64,000 bases of DNA, taken from NCBI GenBank assembly GCA_014529385.2, contig CM043945.1, forward strand, positions 143,600,741-143,664,740, read 5' to 3'. The translations under genes were made by a program, and so were the position numbers. How positions within the stretch are numbered: position 1 is the first letter of the stretch; each line of letters opens with the position of its first letter. Below the pieces are notes generated by a model. It had not been told where the DNA came from, searched no databases, and saw only the letters and a program-made list of their open reading frames with translations. Below, one piece after another: positions 45,801 to 57,973 of this stretch. The DNA comes from Adiantum capillus-veneris (taxonomy: Eukaryota > Streptophyta > Polypodiopsida > Polypodiales > Pteridaceae).

Positions 45801-48147
45801 GGAAAGGAAGAGGAAAATGATCCCTCTTTGTTGCAGCATTGAGCGGTTTGTAATCAACACAGACCCTCCATTTTCCGTTCTTTTTAGGGGTTACTACAAT
45901 TGGGGACACCCACTCAGAGTTAGACACAGGGTAAATGAAACCAGCTTTGAGGAGTCGGTTAACCTCTGTCAAAAGTGCCTCTTGTTGTATTTTTCCTAGG
46001 CGCCTTAGCTTTTGAGCCACAGGTTTAGTACCTGGTTTTAATTCTATGTCATGCTCTATAACATCCACACCTCTAATTTGTGAGTAATCAGTGATAAACA
46101 AATTGGGATACCTCTTGAGCATATCGATGTAGGACCGCTTCTCCTCAGGGGTAAGATCTTTTGCAAGCATCCTCTCAAAGTCTTCAAAGTGCTTGTGGTC
46201 ACCTTTGTCATCCTTTGTTTGCTCCTTTGTTGGGTCAACCTCTATTGATGGAGTTTTTGATGTGTTGAAGATGATTCCCATTACCTCCAAAGATGATTCT
46301 TCTTCTCTATTGGATGTAGTGGTTGAACTTTCCTCGTCGCTTGAGCCAAAACTCTCTTCACTTTCTTCATCAGCCGTGGTCTCATAGTTGATGTCGAGCT
46401 GCTTTCCTTCATGCCAATCGCATACTACATGTTGCCCCTTTTTGAGAATCAATTGTCCTCGTCCCCATTTTTGATCTGCATTCACACCAATGAGCCAAGG
46501 CCTCCCTAGGATGATGGGATAGCCCTCCCCCTTGGCTGGCATAACATATATATCCACACGTGCATCTATATTACATACAGAAAATTTTACATTCTCGATG
46601 ATCCCTAGGCACTTCACACTTGCATTGTTGGCCAGCCTAGCTTGACAATTAGAGGATTTAGTGATTTCAAGCCCTAGTCTATGCATGGCTTTTTTCGTGA
46701 TCACATACATTTGTGCTCCACCATCAACATACACATTGGATACCTTCCTACCCCTTACATAAGCATCTACAATAGGTTCCACATCTTGTTGTGGCTTTGA
46801 AGTCAATGCCTTTACTATCACCTTTTCTTTCTTTCTTGGGATTCTTGTGCTTACAAGTTTGGACCAGTGCTTTCTCACCTTGGGTGATAGATGTAGGAGT
46901 TGAGGCCAAGAAATATTGGGCTTTTGAGTTTGCAAATCTTCTAAGATGTTGTAGGGTTCCATATTCTTTCCTAATGGAAAATCGTTGATGCCGATCTCCC
47001 TTCGCCTTGACCTTTGCTTCTTGCCTCCTTCCTCCTTCTTTGACTTTTTCTTCCTCTCCTTCCTTGCAGGTTCTGACTCTTCATTCCTTGTGTCTTCATC
47101 CTTGTTGTGTGCTCTTGTGCGCTTTTCTGCTGGCATAACATCAAAATGTATAGGGCTCACCTCTATCTCCTCTTCCAGCTTTATGACGTTTACTCCTCTC
47201 TCTTCCTCCACTGGTGGGACAGGAGGGATGTTTTCCACTGGAGGTGGTGGTGGTCGACGAAGAATTTGCGGAGCTTGAGCATGCTCTTGCTGCACCATGA
47301 GCGGAGGGGGTCTAGGAGGGTATATGTCCCCTGGAAGCCTTCGAGGGTGAGAGAAATTATACATGCCATGACCAACTTCGCTGCAATTCCAGCATCTCAA
47401 CTCTTGTGCTTGACGTCGTTGATTGCGATTCCCTTCTCTTGGTTGTCGTTGTTGGGGTAGGCCCTGCACTAGATTCAAGGTGAGACTCTCTAGTTGTTGA
47501 GTTAATATTTGCAAGATCTCTTGTTGTGATCCTTCCCCTATTTGTGAAGTTTGGGCAAGAGAGCCCCTAACTTGTGCTCCCATGCTTGGTGAAGAATCCC
47601 TCTCAATGACTTCATTTAGGTCCCTTGTTCTATGTGCTTGAAAATTTAACTTCTTGAATTTGACCATGGCCACCTCACGTGCTTCCTCAAATGTTGATGG
47701 GAATTTTAACTCTACCTTGGTCTTCAAAGTTGGATACAAGCCAGCCATGAACCTATCTTTCTTTAGAAAGTTTGGTGCACCACCTTGGTTTTGTAAGGTA
47801 GCCTCCCATCTATCCCATAGGTTAAGGAAAACGGCCTCATAAGATGGGTAGTCTTCAAGGAATACCTGTTTATGTTGAAGTAGACACTTCCAAAGACCCT
47901 CTGGAGTATCTCCTTGCCCAAATTTGGCAAGAAAAATTGCACGTAGCCTCTCCCAATTGGTTTTGTTTTGAGGTTGCAAGGCCTCGTACCATGCCTTAGC
48001 CTCCCCTTTGAGAACGAGTGGAAAAGCACGCAGCTTTACCTCTTCTTGATCTCTCCCAGAGATGAGGTGTGCCATCTCCAAATTATCCAGAAATTCTTGT
48101 GCATCCTCACCATTTTTAGAATGAAAGGTAGGAAAAGTGCTTGACAT
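42836..48147 (-). CDS. element A Gag-Pol coding region
   Basis: The start is set at 48147 (MSSTFPTFHSKNGEDAQEFL), which aligns with the Gag start of element C. Counting from it: Gag 1-200 (GEAKAWYEAL); zinc-knuckle region near 253 (CWNCSEVGH); protease near 476 (YVDGGAQMYVI) and 550 (GYPIILGRPWL); reverse transcriptase about 715-900 with MPFGLTNAPSTF and FMDDF near 862; RNase H about 1000-1110; archaeal-type second RNase H about 1145-1270 (HSNNEAEYAALTLGLE, FIKGDSLLVVRQIQG); integrase zinc region about 1355-1405 and D-D-E core about 1420-1545 (WGVDAIGPLP, LSDRGPGFRA, NGLVEKVNG); then the C-terminal module (QRWEGPFMIKTNFG). The product would form particles, copy the RNA and insert it. It is nearly whole. 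Confidence 0.9.
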
Positions 48148-48200
48148 TTTTACAATACAAGGAGGTTTGTGTACCACAAAGTTTTGACTACGATGAGTGA

Positions 48201-48413
48201 TCACATCAAAATGAAAATGAATACATCAAGTGTTAGTTCATAATTTATCATAGGCAAAATAAAAGGGTTGATTGAGGCATTAATTTCATTAAGGCGAGTG
48301 GGTCCAAAAATTCTCCTAATGGTTGCTTGAAATCTAAATTTTGTAGCAATTATGATGTGCACAGATTGACGAGCTATGGGTGTAAAAGGAGAAGCAGCTC
48401 CAGGTTGGTTCAT
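48201..48413 (-). CDS. leader protein family, second copy in element A
   Basis: This is an intact frame of 70 residues starting MNQPGAASPFTPIARQ. It has FRFQATIRRIFGPTRLNEIN, then NASINPFILPMINYE, and ends DVFIFILM. It lies 53 bases before the Gag start and 83 bases after the first leader ORF. It matches the second leader ORF of element B and is related to its own neighbour. The last part is hydrophobic; there is no signal peptide or known domain. It could be an accessory protein made from the leader RNA or a regulatory upstream ORF. The function is unknown. Confidence 0.75.
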   Translation of the reverse strand: MNQPGAASPFTPIARQSVHIIIATKFRFQATIRRIFGPTRLNEINASINPFILPMINYELTLDVFIFILM

Positions 48414-48496
48414 GTGACAATGTGTTCTCCTTTTTCTTTCTCTTGAAGAAAGTTTCCTTTGAGTGGATCGCTATCTAAGTGCCTCTTGTCCCTGCC

Positions 48497-48709
48497 TCAA
48501 AACAAAATAAAAACATGGACATCAAATGAATCATCATAATTAATGAATGGAAGAATGATGGGATTTGGAGATACCAAGATTTCACCAAGTCTTTCTGCTC
48601 CAAACATAAAAACAATGCGTTGTTGGTAAAAAAAATTGCAATCTACACAAATGTTAATTCTGATGCGTTGTGAAAAATGAAAAGCATATGGTGCAACTCT
48701 ATTGTTCAT
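48497..48709 (-). CDS. leader protein family, first copy in element A
   Basis: This is an intact frame of 70 residues starting MNNRVAPYAFHFSQRIRI. It contains QQRIVFMFGAERLGEIL, then SPNPIILPFINYDDSFD, and ends with a hydrophobic VHVFILF. Its ATG is about 28 bases past the primer site, so it is the first ORF of the element's RNA outside the LTR. It matches the first leader ORF of element B and the single copy in element C. There is no recognised domain; the function is unknown. Confidence 0.75.
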   Translation of the reverse strand: MNNRVAPYAFHFSQRIRINICVDCNFFYQQRIVFMFGAERLGEILVSPNPIILPFINYDDSFDVHVFILF

Positions 48710-48737
48710 GAGGAATATAGAAGGAAATTAGGAAAGT

Positions 48738-48755
48738 TCCTCAGTGGGGGCACCA
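48738..48755 (-). promoter_or_regulatory. primer-binding site of element A
   Basis: The minus strand reads TGGTGCCCCCACTGAGGA, six bases from the LTR end. It shares TGGTGCCCCCAC with the sites of C and E. The tRNA is not identified. Confidence 0.75.
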
Positions 48756-48761
48756 CTTTTA

Positions 48762-48900
48762 TGAGACTGGATTTTTTGAGATGGGGCTCAACTCAAGGAT
48801 CCCACCAGACAACCACTCCGTGAGACCCTACATACACATATTTCTTAGGGGCACCACCCTCTTTTATGGAGAAATAAGGAAACCAAAACAAACCCTATAC

Positions 48901-48949
<49 letters not shown>

Positions 48950-50777
48950 TCCTTATGTGCTTCAACACAAAATGCCCTTCAACCATTCAACACACACTCC
49001 TTAAGCAATCCCTTTGAAAACTGCACAAACTCACATGCAAAGATTGACCTTCACCATATTAGTGCTCATATACTTCTAAGAAAAGCAAGCACAAAACCTC
49101 AAAACTCAAAACTCATATTAGTGCACAAATACTTGACAACTCCTTTCCTTTCCCAAAAGAAGAGACTACTTACACACATAAGGCGGCATGCATAGAGAGC
49201 TCTTCTCCATCTATGCAGCCCCAAGACTTACTTACACACAACATAAGGAGAGAAGCCAAGCAAATAGACACCATGGTGCACAAAAAATTTCTCAACAAAC
49301 AAGCAACTCAATGAGCACAAAATATGAGAAGTTGCGAAGATATGCTTACCAATTTTACATGCGTTTAGAGCAAAAGTGTGACGACGACACCCCAATTGCA
49401 GCAATTTGTTGATCAAACCATGAGATAGATCATTGAACTTGATATCCTTGCTCTCATATAGAATCTACAATCCTTATTTAGGGATGAGTATGGTATGAGG
49501 AATGTTTGAAAGAGAATGGTAGCAATAGCATATTGATGCTCTCTCTATGGTGCCGCTTATGATAGCGAGCTTAGGAAATGGATAGGGAGACAAGAGGAGA
49601 GAGAGATTAGGGCTTCCCTAACCTTAGAGGAGCTTATTTGCAACAATGGAGTAGGTGTGTGTATTTTTGTGCTTGCCAAAGGGCCTTTTTATAGCTGTAC
49701 AAGACCTTGGGTTAGGTTAAACTTGACTAGGGTAGGTAATTAACCATAGTTAGGTTCCCTTTTGACCATTCCTTCAATTATGCAAATAAGGGACTTATGT
49801 TTTTATTAAAAATAGCCTTTTAAGTCGTGGAGGCTCCATAAGGGTTGATAATGTATGTGGGCCCCACCATGATGTCCCTCCAGTGGCTCCTGCAGAGTGT
49901 CCCCATCCTGTTTGTTGTGTCACTGGAAGCATCTTGAGCCGACCCCTCCACATGAAAGTGGTTTTTAACTCCCCATTGGTATTTTAGAATGTTGAGAAGA
50001 AGTCAAGAAAACTTGTCACCTTTGTGGTTTACCTGATTGTAACTTTGACCTGCAGTAATAGTGTCCGCAGCACCTTGTACTCACCATAACTTTCAGCCTG
50101 TAACTCAGAATTGGGTGCTGGTAAAGGCAAAGTTGACCTTCTCAAAGTGTTTAAGCTGATTTTGGAGTGTTCCTCAAGTATACCCACGAGCTAAGGCGTT
50201 CAAGATGCATCCAAAACACCTTTTGAACCAAGTCTCCTTATAGGGGACCCTTTAGCATGCATCCAAGGTGTAGCATGATTTTTTCAAAAGAGAATCCACC
50301 TTAAACAAATGAGGTAGGCTTCAATAAAGTTTGATTTATTGGGGATATACATTATATTTTTAATTTGTTGACCAACACAAGTAAATGATCCAAGAGTTGG
50401 GTCACATAGTGATGGGGAAGGGAAGGCCTACAAGGTTAACCCTACCCTTGAGAGAAGATGGGTAAGATAAGTGCCCATAAATTATTTATTTACAAATTAT
50501 GGGATGTAGATAGCTATTTAAATTAGTAAAGGTAATTAGTTAAAAGAATGTGCAGTAAAAAAAACTAGGAGAGTAGAATTAAGTTTACTATTTACATTTA
50601 GCATGAAGAGAGAAATATGATGTAAATGCATAAAGATCTAAGAAGGGTAAGGTGTTTGTATGGAAAAAGGCTATTACGGAAAGACAGAATGAACACTAGC
50701 TTAAAAATTTGATAAAAAATGTATACATTTGAGTAGAAATGTAGTGCAAATGTAAGGTTACCATTTAATGCTACTCA
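48762..50777 (-). repeat. 5' LTR of element A (right)
   Basis: A 2016-bp LTR with TGAG...CTCA ends. A minus-strand TATA box (ctataaaaaggccc) lies at about 49685-49692, so about 900 bases of LTR would be transcribed before the primer site. Confidence 0.9.
49685..49692 (-). promoter_or_regulatory. TATA box of element A's 5' LTR
   Basis: The minus strand reads gctataaaaaggcccttt. It is identical in the 3' LTR (about 41606-41613). Confidence 0.6.
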
Positions 50778-50781
50778 ATGG

Positions 50782-51329
50782 AAAGGAAGCACTATTGCCT
50801 ATGGAAGTAGAATTGCCTACGGTCAAGATGCTAGAGAAATTTCTTGGGCCGCCTAATGATGCATTCAAAGAGAGGCTCTGACAGTTACAAGAGGTTCAGC
50901 TGGATAGGATGAGTGCCTTGGAACATTATGGGATGATGCAGGATAAAGCTTTGGCAAAGATAAATGCAAAGGTCAAAAGTAAGGGTATCAAGAAGCATGA
51001 CTTGGTTTTGCGCTACAACAGTAAGCTGAACAACACCTTCCAAAAGAAGTTTCAAATTAAGTGGGATGGCCCTTTCGAGGTAGTGGAGTGTTTTCCGAAT
51101 GGTACATATCAGTTGGCTAACCTGGATGAGATTTTACATAAGTCAAAGGTAAATGGATTGCGTCTTAAAGTGTATCATGCTAGATTGATGATGGTGGAGC
51201 AAGATAAGGTGCCTGCACAACAAGTAATATATGTGAGGGATGAGGAGACATGTGATGCGGTGAGTCTCATATCTCTTTTTGCTGCTGCTGATCATGATTA
51301 ATCTAGCAGGCTAGGGGATGGGTAAATTA
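50782..51329 (+). mobile_element. element D copy 2, integrase C-terminal part
   Basis: This resumes D exactly where element A split it. It encodes the integrase C-terminal module (KKFQIKWDGPFEVVECFPNG), then VNGLRLKVYHARLMMVEQ and a hydrophobic end SLISLFAAADHD. It matches copy 1 at 23106-23630. A purine-rich tract precedes the LTR at 51330. Confidence 0.8.
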
Positions 51330-54027
51330 TGTCACGAATTTTTTGGAAGATGTAATTGTGCATATGTACATACACATACATGGTGCATCAAATAAAGGAT
51401 TGCCCATTTTCCAAAGCCACGTTGTTACGTGGGGCCCACATGTGTACATGTAGGACAACATGTACATAGTGCAACGATTTTCTCTATCACAAGTACTAGT
51501 GTGTTTTTTCTATAATAATGAGGAGTCGGTAGCACGTAAAAATTCTCGAGGAAGCTATCTGCTGGCCGATGACATGTGGTAAGCAGGCGTGTCAGATGGC
51601 ATCTAGTGGCGTCAGGAGGTCGAATGGGGTCAATACTTGCACGTGGATAAGCATGGACACAACGTAGGTGTTTTCTTGTGATAATTATGCAAAAAGGTCA
51701 TCATGAGAACTATATTTGGGGGCCACTTCACATGGTTGCGGGATGCATTATTGGAAAACGTTGAGTGCCAAGTGTGCGGATGGATGCAACAGGGTGACAA
51801 TTATACACTACGAGGTCACTTTTTGGCCTGTTCGGGGTCCGTTTGAGGTCAACTAAAAGGCCGAAGGTGCCCAAGTAATAAAGCTAAGTGTGTGAACTGA
51901 AAAACCTGAGAAAACACTAGGAAAAAATGTGGAGAGAAGAGGAGGAACAACTGCAACTGAGTTTTTGTTGTTTTTGGAGCCTGTTTGGCCATAAACTGCT
52001 CATCCGAGGTCGGATTTGAGCACTTTGACATTGCAACTTGGGGTTTTGGGCCGTTCCGGACGTAATGGCGTTGTCCATTTTGCAAAATTTCTCACTATTT
52101 TTCTGTTGTTTTGGTTGTGTAAGTTTCTCCTATGAGCGAAGCTTCTGCTCCAATTTGTGATTGTATCTGGCATATTTTACCCATATTGTGTGAGCTATTT
52201 GCCCCATTAGTGTTGGCCCAAGCTCAATTTTATCTAAACATTAGAAATTATCCTCTTTTGAGCTGAGATTTTTAGGTGTGTGTGTGTGTGTCTCTGTGTG
52301 GAGTGGGTAAATGGGTAGTCTCTCTCCTCTCACTCCATCGGTGTGTTCCCTGTCTCGGCCAGGTGGGTTGTGTGAGCCGAGTGGTGCCCCATAGTGTGCG
52401 TGTGTATCATCCCAAGAGTGTGTGTCGGGTCATTATAGAGGCGTTGTGTGTGTTTCCATCCCGCTCACAGCGTCTAATACCGCAAGGATGTACATATCTA
52501 TTATACGGAGTGGTACAAGCTCTTCATCACCATCTCCATAAGCTCTTCTCTCTCGGGAAGAAGAAGAAGGATATTCTCTCTCTACTTGCTTACTATCTCC
52601 TCTCTCGTTTCACGGTGTATGTGCTCTCCGGAAGTTTTCATGGTGAATACCTCTATGTAGCTCTCATCACCGCTCTCTTGTGGAAAAACAAGAAGCCTTT
52701 TGATAGCCCCTAATCGATTCTAAAGCACGGTGAGAAGCTCTAAACTCCATAGTCATAATCATCTCTCTTTCTATGTTGTTTTTCTTAGTAGTCACCCTCT
52801 TGATTGTTGTTTTTTTGTATACGAGTGCATGTATGGATTAAGCGAGTACGTATGAAATTGCCTCGTGATTATTTCACCATGTTTAACAAGCTGATTTATG
52901 CACATGATGTGTTTATGATCACGTGCGTGAATGAAAAGCGCTTTTCGTTTCACGTCATAGAGACGGTAGGAACATGGTTTTGGTCATAACTCACAAACCG
53001 TTATAAATCAGCCCGAACCCTTTACACCAGAGATAAAGCACATCATTTAGAACATTTTCTCTCTTAGGTTCCGTGTGCAAATCAAGCACGAGCTAAGAGA
53101 TACGATCCAAAAACAGCTTGTTGCCCACTACACAACCAATTTTTTTTTACTCCTGGCTCCTTGGAGAGCCATTATATAGATTCACCAGATGGGCAAACAC
53201 ACTTAACCAATTAAAAAGCTTGATGAAACTTGATGATAAATGTATTTAGGTATATGTTATCACCTCGGGAATGCGATTTATTAATCGTTACATAACTAGT
53301 TTTGCCTACACGTGTAGGGGTGCTACCAAGGGGAAGTACCATATGATGTGAGTTAACCGATATGATTATGTATGATTTATGGTTTATTTTGGTGATTTTA
53401 TTTCAAATATTAGGTGCCCATAGGGTAAGGGAGCCAGTTTAGAGACTGAATTTTTTGGCCCCCGGGTTAGATACATATCCACCCCCAATTTAGAGGCGAG
53501 AAATTTGGCATATTCCAAGAATCTTTCCTATGTGTGATGTTGTGATTTGCTAAAAAGTGTACCATTACTGGGTCTTGAGTGTCTCTAATGATTCAAAATG
53601 CCTCAAAAGTTGAATTGTTTCAAATGGAGCATTCAAATAAAATCTAAAAAATATTGATTTTGGTATCATTAGATTCACCTTTTCATGAGGAATCTCGTGC
53701 AATGCATAAATATTGAAAATGAGATTTGCAAAATCCCCCCCAAAAACATCACGTATCCACAAAACGCCTCTAAACTGGCTCCCTTATCCTACACTTATGT
53801 GAGGGTATATTGTTAGGCAACCTCAACCATATAGGCAGATATGATTAAAGTGCCTTTCTTTTTGGGCAACCGTTTATTGTGTAAGGACCATATGGATAAA
53901 GTGATGTGATAGAGTGCTAGTCTATATCATGGATCTGAAGTTGATGCATTGGTTTGAGGTCAAATACCTTCATTTGCATGTTATGCATGCTCTCGAAAAT
54001 GACAAAGAGTTATTTTTTTGCATACGT
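51330..54027 (+). repeat. element D copy 2, LTR (left of E2), with MITE
   Basis: This starts TGTCACG and matches 23657-26031. It contains a 367-bp MITE at 53423-53789 that copy 1 lacks. Element E2 begins at 54028 at the same site as E1 in copy 1. Confidence 0.75.
53423..53789. mobile_element. 367-bp TA-flanked MITE (Tc1/mariner-like)
   Basis: The terminal inverted repeats of about 22 bp begin GGGTAAGGGAGCCAGTTTAG (left) and GGATAAGGGAGCCAGTTTAG (right, inverted), with one mismatch. The TA dinucleotide is present on both sides (53421-53422 and 53790-53791), while the uninterrupted site in D copy 1 (gtgcccatacacttatg, about 25787-25803) has it once. Size, TA duplication and lack of coding sequence fit a Stowaway-type or other Tc1/mariner-derived non-autonomous element. 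It inserted after the D/E block was copied. Confidence 0.85.
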
Positions 54028-55856
54028 TGGTGCGGCGACCAAAAATGGTCTGCGTTGGGAAGTGTGCAAAGGGCGCTAGCATGTGCATGGCAAAGGGCTA
54101 AAGTTAGTGTGGTCGACCTCAGCAGGATAGTGGCATAGGAAATGTATGCTTAATGTGGTTTTTTAAGGCCAAAAAGGCCGCAGAATGGTCCAGATGGAAT
54201 AGCAGGTAAAGGTGCGCGGAATGCCGAATAAGTGTTGTGGAATGTAGTATTTGAGATGCTCTAGAAGCTCGTCCAGACAGCTCGTCAAAGGAGCCCGGAT
54301 GTGCGAGATATGGCAAGTTGAAGTGGGATGCGTTTGTAGATCCTCGCCGGATTGGGCGGGCACAGGTGGTTGGTCAAGGCGGGTGTGGAATGATACACGG
54401 GAAGTGTCTGATTTGTGGAGCATGCCGGTCTTTTCGGATTGAGAATCGGACTTCTGGATGGAAAGTTTTGACAGGGGCCTGTTTCGAGGCGGTTGGGCCG
54501 TATTGGGAAACACACCATTTGGTGTTTTCTCGAGCTCGCCAGGTGTCTAGTGGGTAGCATGTAGCATGTGATGCTAGTCGGAGTCGACGAGACCTGAATC
54601 GGATTTCGTACCATGGAGATATGCTTGGTCAAGGTCGGCAATTCGTAGCGAACGTGGATGGTCGGATGATTTTTTCTATGTTTGGGACACGCCGTTTCAA
54701 GCTATCGAGGCGTCATGATGCGAAGCTGATGGCTGGATCTCCCATGTGGCATGCTTGGAAAACTTATTGGGCGAGCTCGAGCACACAGAGCACCGACCAC
54801 ATGCGAAAGGAATAATAGGAAAGTTCTTCATGCTAAGTGCAAAAGGAAAGGGTAGCTAAAGTTAAGAGGAAAAGAGAAATGTAGCCTTCAAAGCAAAGCT
54901 AAGAGGAGAAAAAGAGAGAAAAGAAAACAAAAGAAAGACTCAAAGGCGCTACTGCCAAAAAAAAGAAATTTTTTCCTTCGCCAAAAAAAAAGAAGAGGAA
55001 GAAAAAGGAAAGTGGAGGGAGCAGCGGTTTCGAAGTTTTTCTTTTTTTCCTTTGGCTTGGGGAGAGGAAGAGAAAGAGAAGGGGCTTTCGGGTGTGCTCG
55101 ACAGTCGGAGCCGACACACGATGGTGAAGTGTGGTCTGTGAAGTGACCCAAGAGCAGCGAGGGGTTTTTTTCTCTTCTTGCTTGGGGGAATTGAGAAGGA
55201 GGAAGAAGGAAACCTTCGAGCGCTCGTGTTTGGCGATCGAGCCCAGCACGCCTGGTTTGCAAAGAGGCTCGGAAGGGCAAAAGCTTCGTAGAAAAGAAAG
55301 CCAGCGAGGGTTGCGACAAGGAGGAGCCACTATGCGAGCGAAGGTCGCGATGGATTTGTTGTGGAAGTGTGTGCCGATGTACTTGAGTTTGGAGGGAGGT
55401 GTGTGTCCCTTTGTATGAAGCAGGTGATGGCCTTGTTGCGACCAAGAGCAGGCCATATGGATTTTGTACAGGTGTTTTTGTTTTGAAGGAGAAGCTATGA
55501 TTGCCGATTTTTGGCGCCATCTTTCCCCCTTCCCCCCTTTTTTCTTTGCTTTTCTCCAGGGTGTGTGGTGCCGGTGTTTGTGACGGTGTGCGCCCCCCGG
55601 GCCCCCTGGGTGTGTGAGACAGAAAGAGAGAGAGGTGTTGTATTATGGAAGTGCGGAAAGCGGGCAAGATCGGTGCGGTAGCTTTCTTAGGATTGTGCAA
55701 CGCGTGTGTGCGTTGAGGGAAGTGTAGGCGAGGCCCTGCTAGTGTGAATGGTCTTTTTTGAAGGTGTTTTCGAAAGGACAGGGGTGCTGTGAATACCCTG
55801 AGCTATATAGGGGCCATTGCGTGTGTGTCGGGTGTGTTCTCCATTCCCCCTCTCCA
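54028..55856 (+). repeat. 5' LTR of E copy 2
   Basis: This matches 26032-27906. It has the same purine-rich middle and TATA-like site at about 55800-55810. Confidence 0.75.
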
Positions 55857-55919
55857 TCTTCTGGTGCCCCCACAGAGGAGAACACTGATTGCCTCTTGGT
55901 GATGTGTTTGTAAGCAAAA

Positions 55920-57973
55920 ATGTGGCAGAGTGCTGGTCCGATTTTCAATGGTGATGAAGATGCAGACGAGTGGCTGGCAGATTTTGAGTTATTTATGCTA
56001 TCTTTGCACATGTGGAGTGATGAAGAAAAGGTGCAGACAGTTCCGTTGGTGCTGCGAGGTAAAGCAAAAGCATGGTTTGATGGTCTGGAAGCTGCAGGTA
56101 AGCAGGATTGGGTTGGTTTTTGAGAGCGGTTTCTTTGCAAGTTTCACAAAGTGGTGTCGGCTGCTGCTGAAGCGGATGCAAAGATTAAAAGGCTGCGACA
56201 AGAAGTAAGTTAACATTTTGATGCTTTTGTCGAAAAATTTGAAGCAAGCTAGAAGGATTTAGTGGCTATCACCGGAGTGGTCAATGCGGATGGTTTCAAG
56301 CTGGAAAAATTCCTAGCTTGCCTATGTCCTCGAGTTCGAGATAAGGTGGATGATGAAGAGCGAAAGACTTCTGCCAAGGTAGTTAGAGTTGCCAGGGTGA
56401 AGAGCAAGAAAATGAAAAGAAAGCTGGAGTTAGGCTTGTTAAAGCCTGCAGATTGTGTGCCTGTTGAAGCGGTAGTTTGTTCTATGTTCCCGTCGAGGAT
56501 GGTGCCAGTGATGCGAAGGGTGGAACCTGTTAGGGTAAGACCTGTGATTGACTATGCTCCTTGGGAATAACCTGTTGGTGAAACGTCTATGCCGATTGTG
56601 GAGGAGCTTGTCAACAAGGATGAGCCTTTTGTTGAAGAGAGCATATGTGTAGAGGAGTTAGCAAATGTCAACTGTCCAGTGCAACCTGAAGAGGTGGAGC
56701 CTGTTCTCGTGGAGTGCTTGTATGAAAGGGTAACAGATCGTGGACAAATGGTAGGTGCCGAGAGCTTCGGGTTGGATGACGAAAGTGGGCACGACGATGG
56801 TCCAACTTTTGTGGAGCATCTAGAGGATGATGATGCTGATACTAAATCGCCTATGGTGAAAATTTTGAGCCTACAAGCTCAAGCTTCTGGGAAATGAGTG
56901 ATGCGGATAGAGATACGAGCTGGGAGACAGAATCCGAAGAGTCGATGCTGGTAAAGGTAAAGTTACCTTCGGATATGTATAAGGATGTGGTGGTTGCCAC
57001 TATAAAGGATGAGTAGATGATAGCATCAAAGCTTGGAAATGGAGACATGCAGGTGAGGGTGTTGTGTGGCACCATGCTAATGACGATGCTCATCAAGGTA
57101 GCTGTGGAAGGTGCTTTGGTTATACGACAGATACAAGGGTTTCCCAAGAAGGAGAGTGTTGTTCATGTGGCTAAGAAAGAAGAACAGGTTGAAGAAGATA
57201 GAAAGGGAGAGGCATCGGATACTTGTCAAACGGAAGAGCAGATGCAATCACCTATGGATTTCATAGGTAGTTCCTTGGATACAGGTTCTTTTGGCCAGGA
57301 ATGCATTGAAGTTGAAGATGATTGGGGGTTTGATGACCTGGTGGGTGAGATGGATGAAGAGACACAGGTGCTTGCTAGGAAAGCTTTGACTAGAATGCAG
57401 GTGATCAGAGGGTCTGTCCCTCTACAGCTGGCGATTTCTTTGGGAGAGCAAAAGTTTGCTGCTATGGTGGTGCCAACAGAGGCAGGTATGGAGGTGAGTA
57501 TGGAAGTGATGGGGACTAGGGTGCCTATGTTGAAAGAGTTGCCCACTAAGCGGAGTGGTTCTTTTGAGAATTAAGAAAAGTCCAAGGGTGTGGACTTGTT
57601 CGAGCTGTCAGACAAAATCTGCGTATGGTGGTTGAAGGGGATGTTGATAAGCGTAGCTGTGCAGTGGGCTATCGAGCAGGTGCAGGATTTGCTTGAGGAG
57701 GATCTCACTTTATATGGTTGGGAGGATGGGGTAGGTATGCATGGTATGTTCAATGTGAATGATGATGTATACTTAGATACTAGTGATGCTTTTGGTGGTG
57801 TTTTGTTGGAAGCGGGTAGTATGCCATGGGGTGCATGGAATAATAGAAATATGCTACTGGTGGTTTGGGTATGCAGCTGGCTATGTGCCCTGGTATCGCA
57901 TTATGCAAGGGTGTTACAGGTCGATGGAAGAGACCAGTACATGTGTTTGACCCAAGCGGTTGATGACAGGTAA
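55920..57973 (+). CDS. element E copy 2 Gag and acidic region
   Basis: The Gag opening from the ATG at 55920 has FNGDEDADEWLADFELFML, then RGKAKAWFDGLEAAGKQDW, the cleanest Gag match of the two E copies. Downstream come VDDEERKTSAKVVRVARVKS, the acidic stretch FGLDDESGHDDGPTFVEH, and the LTRMQVIRGSVPLQLAISLG block. No polymerase is seen. The region is broken in several places. Confidence 0.6.

Larger units (their letters stand above)
40696..50777 (-). mobile_element. Tat-lineage Ty3/gypsy element A, nearly whole
   Basis: This is a minus-strand element of 10.1 kb. It has LTRs at 40696-42680 and 48762-50777, TGAG...CTCA termini and a 4-bp target duplication ATGG (40692-40695 and 50778-50781). 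The uninterrupted target is seen in D copy 1 at about 23102-23115. The primer site, two leader ORFs, Gag, protease, reverse transcriptase, RNase H, a second archaeal-type RNase H, integrase and the polypurine tract are all in order. The second RNase H places it in the Tat group. The LTRs differ at about 10 of 240 bases compared by eye. It looks nearly whole, with one or two breaks. Confidence 0.9.
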
